From Ruminococcus sp. (GTDB lineage Bacteria; Bacillota; Clostridia; Oscillospirales; Acutalibacteraceae): a stretch of DNA of 64,000 nucleotides. The notes below the pieces were generated by a model. That model did no database searches and was not told where the DNA came from. It worked only from the letters and a program-made list of their open reading frames with translations. The stretch spans positions 124,001 through 188,000 of the forward strand of contig JAFQRC010000002.1 of the NCBI GenBank assembly GCA_017410265.1, given 5' to 3'. Shown here piece by piece: positions 48,276-56,003 of the stretch. Made by a program: the position numbers and the translations under genes. The stretch's first letter is position 1. Each line of letters begins with the position of its first letter.

Positions 48276-48764
48276 ATGGCTGACAAAGTGTTTGCAGGGC
48301 TTGAGTACGAGCAGGTTGTGCGTAAATATAACCAGACGGTTGTATCGGTCTGCGTAATGCGCCTGAAAAACTGGGCAGACGCAGAGGACTGCTTTCAGAA
48401 TACTTTTGTCAGACTATACCAGAAATCCCCTCAGATAAACGACGAAAAACATCTGAAGGCATGGCTGATACGCGTCGCAATCAACGAATGTAATAACTAC
48501 ATAAAAAAGAACAGAAAATTTGTGTCGTTAGAAGAGAGCAAAGATGTCGCTGTACAATTCCCTCACGACGAAGCTGACATCTCGTGGGCACTTTTAGAGC
48601 TGGAGCCTAAGTACAGAGAAGTTCTGCACCTGTACTATGTAGAGCAGTACAAGGTCGACGAAATCGCTCAGATACTAAGTAAAAATCCAAACACAGTGAA
48701 AACTCTGCTGATGCGTGGCAGAGAAAAGCTGAAATCTGTTTACGGAGGTGATAACGGTGAATGA
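48276..48764 (+). CDS. ECF-type RNA polymerase sigma factor
   Basis: 162 residues. Region 2 (YNQTVVSVCVMRLKNWADAEDCFQNTFVRLYQ) and region 4 (LELEPKYREVLHLYYVEQYKVDEIAQILSKNPNTVKTLLMRGREKL) are present, region 3 absent, as in ECF sigma factors. Overlaps the next gene by 8 bp, which fits a sigma/anti-sigma pair. The third gene is a secreted dockerin protein. RBS AGGGGTGA precedes ATG 48276. Confidence 0.92.
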   Translation: MADKVFAGLEYEQVVRKYNQTVVSVCVMRLKNWADAEDCFQNTFVRLYQKSPQINDEKHLKAWLIRVAINECNNYIKKNRKFVSLEESKDVAVQFPHDEADISWALLELEPKYREVLHLYYVEQYKVDEIAQILSKNPNTVKTLLMRGREKLKSVYGGDNGE

Positions 48765-49653
48765 CAAGAATTTTGACCATCTTAAAAACCTGAAAGCCCC
48801 TGAAAGTTGGATTGAAAATGCCATCAACATTCCAAATACTGAAGATAAGCAAAAGCCTGTGTTTTTTCTAAGATACAGCAGAAGCTTAGCATCGGTTGCG
48901 TGTCTTGTGATAGTGTGTGCAATAAGTCTTATAATCGCACTAAACAGAGATGATAATGTGTTACCTATAGAGCCGTCAGATAAAACCGTGACCACTGACG
49001 CTACCATCGGTGACGAAACACAAAATTACACCGATGCTACAGAGTCTGTTCCCTCAGAAAACAAACAGCCTGCGACAAACTCAGACAGAGAAAACGGAGG
49101 TGCACCATTTGAGGGCATTATAGACAATAGCGACTCTCTAAATAAGCCTACCGCCCCATCTCAGAAACCTGACTCAGACCCGACTTCTTCAGACACAACA
49201 GATGTCACACCTACCGAAAACCCTGTCATAAAACCGACTGACCTACCGACAGTTAAGCCGACTAAACCCCCGACTGAAAAACCGTCAGCCAGACCGCCTG
49301 ACAGCGACAAACCAAACACTCCTCAAGCTCCCGAATCTCCCGGTGACCCTTATGAACCGCCAACAGACGGAGAAGGCGAGGGTTCTAGCAATGCACATTA
49401 TGTTTTTTACACCTCATTTTCAACAGGATATCTAGATGGTTCCAGGCAAATCTATTGTTCGGTTTTGGACCCTGACGGGAATATCGTGGTAAATTATGAC
49501 TTTGCTACAGTTTACAGTATTTACAACAATCTCGCGTATGTTTCTTATGCTCTCCCAAGCTACGCTATTACAAATTCAGGGAGATATTGTTGCAATTTCT
49601 ACACCGCAAATGGTGAACACATCTGCAGTTCCATAATATATGTTCAAGTATAA
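48757..49653 (+). CDS. putative membrane anti-sigma factor with extracellular domain
   Basis: About 298 residues. Cytoplasmic N-terminus ~1-42 (NFDHLKNLKAPESWIENAI), one membrane helix ~46-65 (LASVACLVIVCAISLIIAL), a ~130-residue Thr/Pro/Ser/Asp-rich linker, and a ~75-residue C-terminal extracellular domain (HYVFYTSFSTGYLDGSRQIYCSV...). Start GTG 48757 has GGAGGTGA upstream. No sequence match to a named anti-sigma family is evident; the role is inferred from operon position, overlap and topology. The outer domain could sense a wall or substrate ligand. Confidence 0.75.
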   Translation: MNDKNFDHLKNLKAPESWIENAINIPNTEDKQKPVFFLRYSRSLASVACLVIVCAISLIIALNRDDNVLPIEPSDKTVTTDATIGDETQNYTDATESVPSENKQPATNSDRENGGAPFEGIIDNSDSLNKPTAPSQKPDSDPTSSDTTDVTPTENPVIKPTDLPTVKPTKPPTEKPSARPPDSDKPNTPQAPESPGDPYEPPTDGEGEGSSNAHYVFYTSFSTGYLDGSRQIYCSVLDPDGNIVVNYDFATVYSIYNNLAYVSYALPSYAITNSGRYCCNFYTANGEHICSSIIYVQV

Positions 49654-49674
49654 CTCATTATCAGGAGGTTAATT

Positions 49675-50565
49675 ATGAAAAAACTATTAGCTGTATCAAT
49701 TATGGCAATTATGCTTTTATCCTTTACCCTGCTTCCTGCATCAGCGGCTCTCCCGCCACTTGTTTTCGGCGATGTAATAGGCTATGACGGAGTAGATATT
49801 ACTGATGCTACAGCGGTTCAGCGATATGTGGCAAATATTGATACTTTATACGATACCGCACTTTATGCAGCAGATGTCAACGCTGACGAAAAAGTTTCGG
49901 TCGTTGACGCTACTCTTATTCAACAAAAGGTCGCTGGCCTGATTGATGTCTTCCCTGCAGGTGACAGTTGTTACATTGACCTGTATGCTGAGGCACTGGT
50001 CGCTGACTACAACTCATCTACTGCTACAGTAGGTCAGGAGGTTACTTTCAGGGCTATCGCTTCCGGTGGTCCAGGACCTCTTATGTATGAATTTTATATT
50101 AACGGAGATTTAAGGCAGGAAAAGAGCGAACAAAACATTTACAAATGCACTTTCACTCAAAAAGGCACTTACGAAATCGAATTTATAGTAACAAGCAAGG
50201 CAGGGCTTACAAGAAGCGAGAGTATATATCTCACTGTAAACGACCCTGTAGAATCAGGCTGGATAGTAGTAAACAACGTGTATCATCTGGGTTTCTATGA
50301 TACATACACAACATTTGAAGCCGTTGCTTGTGACGGATACGGTCCGTATGAATACAGATTCTCGCTGTATAAAGACGCTTATCCGCCTGAGTCTTTTGGC
50401 ACCTTGGTTGAAGAAACAGAGTTTTCGGGCGTTAACTCATTTACAGTAACAAAGCCTTTAGAAAACCATACACACTACACTCTCTTTGTTGAAGTCAAAA
50501 ACGATCGTGGTATGAGCGTCGTGGAAGAATATGAGTTTGACTTTGAGCTTCCACCTCCCGCTTAA
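49675..50565 (+). CDS. secreted dockerin-containing protein with Ig-like domains
   Basis: 296 residues. Signal peptide 1-25 (ending PASAA). A type I dockerin at ~30-95 has two calcium-loop/F-hand repeats (YDGVDITDATAVQRYVANI; DVNADEKVSVVDATLIQQKVAGL), the first loop shortened. Two beta-sandwich domains follow (~105-195 with GQEVTFRAIASGGPGPLMYEFYING, and ~200-293). No catalytic motif. Probably a non-enzymatic partner that docks to cohesin. AGGAGG precedes ATG 49675; co-transcribed with the ECF pair. Confidence 0.87.
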   Translation: MKKLLAVSIMAIMLLSFTLLPASAALPPLVFGDVIGYDGVDITDATAVQRYVANIDTLYDTALYAADVNADEKVSVVDATLIQQKVAGLIDVFPAGDSCYIDLYAEALVADYNSSTATVGQEVTFRAIASGGPGPLMYEFYINGDLRQEKSEQNIYKCTFTQKGTYEIEFIVTSKAGLTRSESIYLTVNDPVESGWIVVNNVYHLGFYDTYTTFEAVACDGYGPYEYRFSLYKDAYPPESFGTLVEETEFSGVNSFTVTKPLENHTHYTLFVEVKNDRGMSVVEEYEFDFELPPPA

Positions 50566-50621
50566 GGATAGCCCGCAGACTAAGTCTGCACAACTATATA
50601 ATCACAACCCCAAAAGGACTG

Positions 50622-50656
50622 CCGACCCAAAAACTTGGGTCGGTGGTTCTTTTTTG
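50622..50656 (+). terminator. terminator of ECF operon
   Basis: CCGACCCAA/TTGGGTCGG then TGGTTCTTTTTTG. Confidence 0.87.
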
Positions 50657-50657
50657 C

Positions 50658-50686
50658 TTGATAAAATATTCATATAGTATTATAAT
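50658..50686 (+). promoter_or_regulatory. promoter of MIF-yjbQ-ddl-murF-xth operon
   Basis: TTGATA (50658-50663), 17-bp spacer, TATAAT (50681-50686). Confidence 0.75.
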
Positions 50687-50715
50687 AATTCCATATATGT
50701 AATGGAGGGATAACT

Positions 50716-51057
50716 ATGCCATTTATCGACGCTAGATTTTCAACCCCTGTGAGTGCTACTCAGGAAGAAAGTATAAAGAAACGCTTGGGCGAAGCAATCA
50801 CCCTGATTGGCAAAAGCGAAGCGTACCTTATGGTACAGATTCAAAGCGACTGCAAGCTGTATTTCAAAGGTACCAAAGACGCCGATTCTGCATACTTCGA
50901 AATCAAGCTGCTCGGAAAATCAACTAAAGCTAACTACGAAAAGCTCACAGCGGCTTTATGTGAAATAGCACAAAACGAGCTTTCTATTCCTACTGACCGC
51001 GTTTATGTAAAATTTGAAGAGATTGAGTATTGGGGCTACGACTCCTTTGTATTTTAA
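50716..51057 (+). CDS. MIF/tautomerase-superfamily protein
   Basis: 113 residues, MIF-like. The catalytic proline follows the initiator Met (MPFIDARFSTPVS). LMVQIQSDCKLYFKG and the C-terminal YVKFEEIEYWGYDSFVF match the family's LAVNI-type and W/F barrel ends. May be a phenylpyruvate tautomerase; physiological role in bacteria is unknown. GGAGGG precedes ATG 50716. Confidence 0.87.
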   Translation: MPFIDARFSTPVSATQEESIKKRLGEAITLIGKSEAYLMVQIQSDCKLYFKGTKDADSAYFEIKLLGKSTKANYEKLTAALCEIAQNELSIPTDRVYVKFEEIEYWGYDSFVF

Positions 51058-51066
51058 GAGGTAAAT

Positions 51067-51483
51067 ATGAAAAGCTTCAGAAAAGAACTGTGGTTTAATA
51101 TTCCACAGCGCAGAAAGATAGTAAATATCACCCGCGATGTTCAAAAAGCCATTGACGAAAGCGGTGTGAAAGAAGGCTTGGTGCTGATTAACGCTATGAA
51201 CATCACAGCATCTGTTTTTATAAACGACGACGAAAGCGGTCTGCACGGTGACTACGAACGTTGGCTTGAAAAACTCGCTCCCGAAAAGCCGTACAGCCAG
51301 TATGCTCACAACGGCTTTGAAGACAACGCAGATGCTCATTTAAAGCGTACTATTATGGGTAGAGAGGTTGTCTGCGCTATAACAAATGGACAGCTTGATT
51401 TCGGCACATGGGAGCAGATTTTCTACTACGAGCTCGACGGCAAGAGAAACAAGCACGCTCTCATCAAAATCATCGGAGAATAA
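51067..51483 (+). CDS. yjbQ: YjbQ family (UPF0047) protein
   Basis: 138 residues. The family motifs [48 protein letters not shown] and [23 protein letters not shown] are conserved, including His and Asp thought to bind metal. Members show weak thiamine-phosphate synthase activity; true role unknown. Ten bases after the MIF-like gene. Confidence 0.93.
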   Translation: MKSFRKELWFNIPQRRKIVNITRDVQKAIDESGVKEGLVLINAMNITASVFINDDESGLHGDYERWLEKLAPEKPYSQYAHNGFEDNADAHLKRTIMGREVVCAITNGQLDFGTWEQIFYYELDGKRNKHALIKIIGE

Positions 51484-51495
51484 GAGGTAATATAT

Positions 51496-52551
51496 ATGAA
51501 AATTGTTGTACTTGCAGGCGGACTGAGTACTGAGCGTGATGTATCTATCACATCGGGTAAGCAGGTTTACAAAGCACTCAAAGAAAAAGGTCATAAAGCT
51601 ATACTGCTCGATGTGTTTATGGGTATTGAAGAGAAAATCGAAAACATAGACGCTCTCTTTGAAAACGGCTACGACTTCACAAAAGCTATCACAGGTGTAT
51701 CAACACAGATTCCTCAGCTTGAGGATATCAAGGCGATGAGAAAGGATAAATCCGATTCAATTTTCGGCGAGAATGTTATCGATATCTGTAGAAAGGCTGA
51801 CATCTGCTTTTTAGCACTTCACGGCGGAATGGGCGAAAACGGTCAGCTTCAGGCAGCACTTGATATGCTCGGCATAAAGTACACAGGTGCAGGCTATTTA
51901 GGCTCAGCGGTTGCTATGGATAAAGGCGTTTCAAAGGCAGTATTTTTAAACTCGAATGTGCCAACCCCTATGTCAAAGCTCTATCACAAAGAGTCACTAA
52001 CTAACGGCGAGCTTGAAAATTGGACTGATTTTCCGTGCGTTGTAAAGCCGTGCTCAGCGGGTAGCTCTGTCGGTGTATCAATCGTGCAGACTAAAGACGA
52101 CTTCCATGAAGCTATGGTTGACGCGTTCAAGTACGAAGGTCAGGTGCTCGTTGAGCAGTACATCAAGGGTAGAGAGTTTTCTATCGGTGTGCTCGGAGAC
52201 AAGGCTCTGCCTATCATCGAGATTATCCCTAAAACAGGCTTTTATGACTATGTGAATAAATATCAGGCAGGAAACACAGAGGAAATCTGCCCTGCTGTTT
52301 TAGACGAAGCTACTACAAAGCTCTTACAGAACGAGGCTTTGCATGCTTTTGATGAGTTGCATCTGGAGAGCTACGCAAGAATTGACTTCCTGCTCGATGA
52401 AAACGATGGAAAAATTTACTGCTTGGAAGCAAACACTCTGCCTGGTATGACACCGATGAGCTTACTTCCGCAGGAAGCCAAGGCTGACGGAATGGATTTC
52501 CCACAGCTTTGTGAAAAAATCGTCGAGCTTTCACTCAATAAGTATAAATAA
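51496..52551 (+). CDS. ddl: D-alanine-D-alanine ligase
   Basis: 351 residues, ATP-grasp. GGLSTERDVSITSGKQV, CFLALHGGMGENGQLQAALDMLGIKYTG, VKPCSAGSSVGVS, VEQYIKGREFSIGVLG and EANTLPGMTPMSL match Ddl. The omega-loop region reads YDYVNKYQAG, with Tyr as in D-Ala-specific enzymes rather than vancomycin-resistant D-Ala-D-Lac ligases. Feeds D-Ala-D-Ala to MurF encoded next. Confidence 0.95.
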   Translation: MKIVVLAGGLSTERDVSITSGKQVYKALKEKGHKAILLDVFMGIEEKIENIDALFENGYDFTKAITGVSTQIPQLEDIKAMRKDKSDSIFGENVIDICRKADICFLALHGGMGENGQLQAALDMLGIKYTGAGYLGSAVAMDKGVSKAVFLNSNVPTPMSKLYHKESLTNGELENWTDFPCVVKPCSAGSSVGVSIVQTKDDFHEAMVDAFKYEGQVLVEQYIKGREFSIGVLGDKALPIIEIIPKTGFYDYVNKYQAGNTEEICPAVLDEATTKLLQNEALHAFDELHLESYARIDFLLDENDGKIYCLEANTLPGMTPMSLLPQEAKADGMDFPQLCEKIVELSLNKYK

Positions 52552-52604
52552 TCTAGGGGCGACCAGTAGTCGTCCGATAAAAATCACATTAATATGGTGA
52601 TATT

Positions 52605-53954
52605 ATGAAACCGATTACACTAAAAGAAATAGCTAAAAGCTGTGGCGGCACGCTTTTTGGTGACGAAAAGACAGTAGTCACATCTATCGTTACCGACAGC
52701 CGTCAGGTTAAAGAAGGCACTATGTTTGCCGCTATCAAAGGTGAGCGTGTTGACGGCCACCGCTTTATCTCACAGTGCATAGACTCAGGTGCAGTATGCG
52801 CTTTAGTTGAAGAAAAGCCTGAGTGTGAGTGCAACTACATCTTAGTTGACTCAACCTTAGTTGCTCTCAAGAAAATCGCTGAGTACTACCGCTCACTGTT
52901 TCCTATTCCTTTTATCGGAATCTCAGGCTCAGTCGGTAAGACCTCAACTAAAGAAATGATATCCGCAGTACTGTCACAGAAGTTTAATGTCCATAAAACG
53001 CAGGGTAACTTCAACAACGAGCTCGGTGTTCCGCTGACAATTTTTGGACTCGAAGAAGCTCACGAAATCGCGGTAATCGAGATGGGTATTTCAGGCTTTT
53101 CTGAGATGACCAGACTTGCTACAATTGTGCGCCCTGACATCTCGGTTATCACTAACATCGGATACTGCCATTTGGAAAACCTAATCGACCTCGACGGAGT
53201 ACTCAAAGCTAAAACCGAGATGCTCGAATTTCTATCAGAAGACGGCAAAATGTTCTTCTGCGGTGACGATGAAAAGCTCTATACAGTCAAAGAGCACAAC
53301 GGCATTAAAACAAACTTCTACGGCTTTGATAGAAGAAATGAATACAAAGCCGAGATTATTAACACCGACCTTTTCAAAGGCATCGAGTGTAAACTCTACC
53401 TCAAAGGCGGAGTTATAGAATGCACTGTGCCGTCGGTTGAGAGCCATATGGTAGCAAATGCACTGTGCGCTGCTGCCATCGGCGAAGCTCTTTCTATGAC
53501 AAAAGAGCAGATAAAGTGCGGCATAGAGAGCTACAAAACCGTCGGCTCACGCAGTAATGTTATCCGCAAAAACGACATCACTATCATTGACGACTGTTAC
53601 AACGCAAACCCTACTTCAGTTCGCGCTTCAGTAAGTTCGCTAGCTAAATTTTCTGGTAGAAAGGTCGCTATTATCGGCGATATGAAAGAGCTCGGCGCAA
53701 ATGAAAATGAACTTCACTTTGAAACAGGAAAGTTCATCTATGACACAGGTATCGACAAGATTATCGCTGTTGGAGAGCTATGCAAACACCTTTTTGACGG
53801 TGCAAACGAAAACGGCTACTACTTTGAAACCCTAGAACAATGCATTGAGCACATCGGAAATATCATAAAAAAGGGTGATACTGTTCTTGTCAAAGCAAGC
53901 CACAGTATGCACTTTGAAAAAATTGTTGAGAAACTCAACACTCAATTTAGTTAA
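52605..53954 (+). CDS. murF: UDP-MurNAc-tripeptide:D-Ala-D-Ala ligase (MurF)
   Basis: 449 residues. VTDSRQVKEGTMFAAIKGERVDGHRFI, ATP loop GISGSVGKTSTKEMI, NFNNELGVPLTIF, EMGISGFSEM and IDDCYNANPTSVRASV are MurF signatures. Adds D-Ala-D-Ala to complete the pentapeptide. Only a weak GGTGAT ribosome site; a small GGGCGAC/GTCGTCC hairpin lies between ddl and murF. Confidence 0.95.
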   Translation: MKPITLKEIAKSCGGTLFGDEKTVVTSIVTDSRQVKEGTMFAAIKGERVDGHRFISQCIDSGAVCALVEEKPECECNYILVDSTLVALKKIAEYYRSLFPIPFIGISGSVGKTSTKEMISAVLSQKFNVHKTQGNFNNELGVPLTIFGLEEAHEIAVIEMGISGFSEMTRLATIVRPDISVITNIGYCHLENLIDLDGVLKAKTEMLEFLSEDGKMFFCGDDEKLYTVKEHNGIKTNFYGFDRRNEYKAEIINTDLFKGIECKLYLKGGVIECTVPSVESHMVANALCAAAIGEALSMTKEQIKCGIESYKTVGSRSNVIRKNDITIIDDCYNANPTSVRASVSSLAKFSGRKVAIIGDMKELGANENELHFETGKFIYDTGIDKIIAVGELCKHLFDGANENGYYFETLEQCIEHIGNIIKKGDTVLVKASHSMHFEKIVEKLNTQFS

Positions 53955-53963
53955 GAGGTAAAT

Positions 53964-54719
53964 ATGAGATTTATATCTTTCAATGTAAACGGCCTGAGAG
54001 CAATTATGAACAAAGGCTTTATGGATAGTTTTAATACGCTTGATGCTGATATTTTCTGCCTGCAGGAAACAAAGCTTCAAGAAGGTCAGATTGACTTTAA
54101 CCCTGAGGGCTACCACAGCTACTGGAATTACGCTGAGAAAAAGGGCTACTCCGGCACTGCGATTTTTACTAAAAAAGAACCTCTGTCTGTAAAGTACGGC
54201 TTGGGAATCGAAGAGCACGACCACGAGGGCAGAGTTATCACACTCGAGTTTTCTGACTTTTACTTTATTACGGTCTACACTCCTAACGCTCAGGACGGGT
54301 TAAAACGACTCGATTACCGTATGAAATGGGAAGACGATTTTCTTTCATATATTAAAAAGCTTGATGAGAAAAAGCCTGTTATCTACTGTGGCGACTTAAA
54401 TGTTGCTCACAAAGAAATCGACCTTAAAAACCCGAAAACAAACCGCAAAAATCCCGGCTTTACCGATGAAGAGCGAGGCAAAATGACAGCCGTACTCGAA
54501 AGCGGCTTTACAGACACCTTCCGATATCTGTATCCCGACAAGGAGCAGATTTATTCCTGGTGGTCGTATCGCTTTAAAGCAAGAGAGAAAAACGCAGGTT
54601 GGAGAATCGACTACTTTATCTGCAGTGAGCGTTTATGTGACAAAATCAATGACGCTAAAATCCACACGGATATTTTCGGCTCTGACCACTGTCCTGTCGA
54701 ACTGGACATAAACATTTAA
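53964..54719 (+). CDS. xth: exodeoxyribonuclease III
   Basis: 251 residues. [23 protein letters not shown] (metal Glu), YCGDLNVAH, the catalytic [19 protein letters not shown] and [11 protein letters not shown] are Exo III/APE1 motifs. AP endonuclease and 3' exonuclease in base excision repair. Last gene of the operon. Confidence 0.95.
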   Translation: MRFISFNVNGLRAIMNKGFMDSFNTLDADIFCLQETKLQEGQIDFNPEGYHSYWNYAEKKGYSGTAIFTKKEPLSVKYGLGIEEHDHEGRVITLEFSDFYFITVYTPNAQDGLKRLDYRMKWEDDFLSYIKKLDEKKPVIYCGDLNVAHKEIDLKNPKTNRKNPGFTDEERGKMTAVLESGFTDTFRYLYPDKEQIYSWWSYRFKAREKNAGWRIDYFICSERLCDKINDAKIHTDIFGSDHCPVELDINI

Positions 54720-54729
54720 TTGTAGCACA

Positions 54730-54768
54730 AAACAACCCGACTGATATCAGTCGGGTTTCTTTGTGTCA
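54730..54768. terminator. bidirectional terminator, left copy of duplicated pair
   Basis: AACCCGACTG/CAGTCGGGTT then TCTTTG. The whole ~39-bp sequence recurs at 55514-55554 in the same orientation with two extra bases in the loop. Confidence 0.82.
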
Positions 54769-55206
54769 AAATAATTCCTGATCACATAAATTTATTATAT
54801 TCAATTTTTTGTTTTTAGCATAAATCAAAAACTTATACGCATTACTGTAAGTATTGTTTACATAGCAAACCAAATATTCCGAATTTTTAATCATAAATTC
54901 ATTGCTCTTCTTTATCGCAAATCTTTTAGGAATTCTTTCTAAGCCTACAGGATAGATTGTTTCATTATAATCATAGCAAGAATTCTTCTTGTTATTTAAA
55001 TAAGAAATCACTACATTGATTTTTATATCATACTGTTTTTTCAGTTGCAATAAAACTCGATATACATAATAGTCGAAATTACCATTTGTACCAACATAAA
55101 ACTCGTTGACATCTTCTTTTGTTATTAAATTCTCAATCACAACACACAACAGCTTTTCGACCTCTTGCGAACAATCTCTGTGACCGATAAATGTACAGCA
55201 ACGCAA
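54766..55206 (-). CDS. SLOG-like protein (YpsA/DUF1273-related)
   Basis: About 146 residues from TTG 55206. The N-terminal CCTFIGHRDC matches the TGHR motif of YpsA/DUF1273 SLOG domains, which bind nucleotides or their derivatives; FYVGTNGNFDYYVYRVLLQLK is a second typical segment. The frame reaches 55350, but the promoter predicts a transcript start near 55222, so ATG 55224 cannot be used with a leader; TTG 55206 has AGAGGTGA 4-5 nt before it. AT-rich relative to neighbours. Divergent from an XRE repressor; role unknown. Confidence 0.75.
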   Translation of the reverse strand: MRCCTFIGHRDCSQEVEKLLCVVIENLITKEDVNEFYVGTNGNFDYYVYRVLLQLKKQYDIKINVVISYLNNKKNSCYDYNETIYPVGLERIPKRFAIKKSNEFMIKNSEYLVCYVNNTYSNAYKFLIYAKNKKLNIINLCDQELF

Positions 55207-55228
55207 TTCATCACCTCTTTTCATGGTA

Positions 55229-55275
55229 ATTTTAAGGGAATATCCCTTAAAAGTCAATAAGGTATATTCCCTTAA
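55229..55275 (-). promoter_or_regulatory. divergent promoter with two operators (SLOG/XRE cassette)
   Basis: Minus-strand TTGACT (55252-55257), 17-bp spacer, TAAAAT (55229-55234). Operator 1, TTAAGGGA-N3-TCCCTTAA (55232-55250), fills the spacer between the hexamers. Operator 2 (55257-55275) matches 14 of 19 positions. Binding by the XRE protein would block the SLOG promoter. Confidence 0.78.
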
Positions 55276-55302
55276 GGCATAATTGCTATAGAGGTGATTA
55301 CG

Positions 55303-55515
55303 TTGTTCAAAAGAATTCGTGACCTTAGGGAAGACAAAGACATCCCTCAACGCAAAATAGCTGAGTATTTACAAATACACCAGACAACATATTCAGATTA
55401 CGAGATAGGAAATCTGAATGTTCCTGTTGATGTATTGATTAAACTTGCAAAGTATTATAATACAAGTATCGATTATCTTGTAGGGCTAACTGACAACGAG
55501 GAGCCTTACAAATAA
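55303..55515 (+). CDS. XRE-family repressor of SLOG cassette
   Basis: 70 residues from TTG 55303 (AGAGGTGA 5-6 nt upstream): FKRIRDLREDKDIPQRKIAEYLQIHQTTYSDYEIGNLNVPVDVLIKLAKYYNTSIDYLVGLT is a single helix-turn-helix. A GTG at 55294 lies inside the ribosome site. Divergent from the SLOG gene with operators between. Similar to the XRE protein at 36399. Confidence 0.88.
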   Translation: MFKRIRDLREDKDIPQRKIAEYLQIHQTTYSDYEIGNLNVPVDVLIKLAKYYNTSIDYLVGLTDNEEPYK

Positions 55516-55554
55516 ACAACCCGACTGATAAATCAGTCGGGTTTCTTTGTGTCA
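55514..55554. terminator. bidirectional terminator, right copy of duplicated pair
   Basis: AACCCGACTGAT/ATCAGTCGGGTT then TCTTTGTGTCA; near-identical to 54730-54768 at the other end of the cassette. Confidence 0.82.
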
Positions 55555-55557
55555 GAA

Positions 55558-56001
55558 TTACTCAACAACGACAACGCCATCGTCCTTAATTGTTACTGTC
55601 ATTCCTGTTTTGACATAGTCTAAAAACTCGTCGCCGAGGTTATCAATAACAGGCATTGTGATGTCTGGAAGCCATACATCAGCTAAAATCGCGCCTGCGG
55701 CAGCTAACGAGTCAATGTGATTAGTAAACAGCATACACGCAGGCTGACGCTTCATAGCACACGCACAGTAAAGAACCATACCGCCTGTGGTTGAACCGAT
55801 AGTCTGAGGAAGCACAAGCGCGTTACCGCACAACGGCTCGCCATAGATATCGGGGTTATTCTGGTCGTTACAGGTGGCTGTTTTGTCGCCAAACTGAAGA
55901 GCTTTCTGAAGTGACGCAAGGGTGTTAAAGCCTGCCTTTGTTACAACTGCCTTTGCACTACATCTCCCCGGAGTAACTACTCTGCCTTTAAATTCTTTCA
56001 T
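55558..56001 (-). CDS. aconitase X swivel domain protein (DUF126)
   Basis: 147 residues. GRVVTPGRCSAKAVVTKAGFNTLASL, PQTIGSTTGGMVLYCACAMKRQPACMLF and ADVWLPDITMPVID are signatures of the small AcnX subunit. It carries the swivelling part of the active site and pairs with the following large subunit. AGGAGG precedes ATG 56001; 2 nt separate the two genes. Substrate unknown: characterised AcnX enzymes dehydrate hydroxyprolines or mevalonate-5-phosphate. Confidence 0.92.
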   Translation of the reverse strand: MKEFKGRVVTPGRCSAKAVVTKAGFNTLASLQKALQFGDKTATCNDQNNPDIYGEPLCGNALVLPQTIGSTTGGMVLYCACAMKRQPACMLFTNHIDSLAAAGAILADVWLPDITMPVIDNLGDEFLDYVKTGMTVTIKDDGVVVVE

Positions 56002-56003
56002 TT

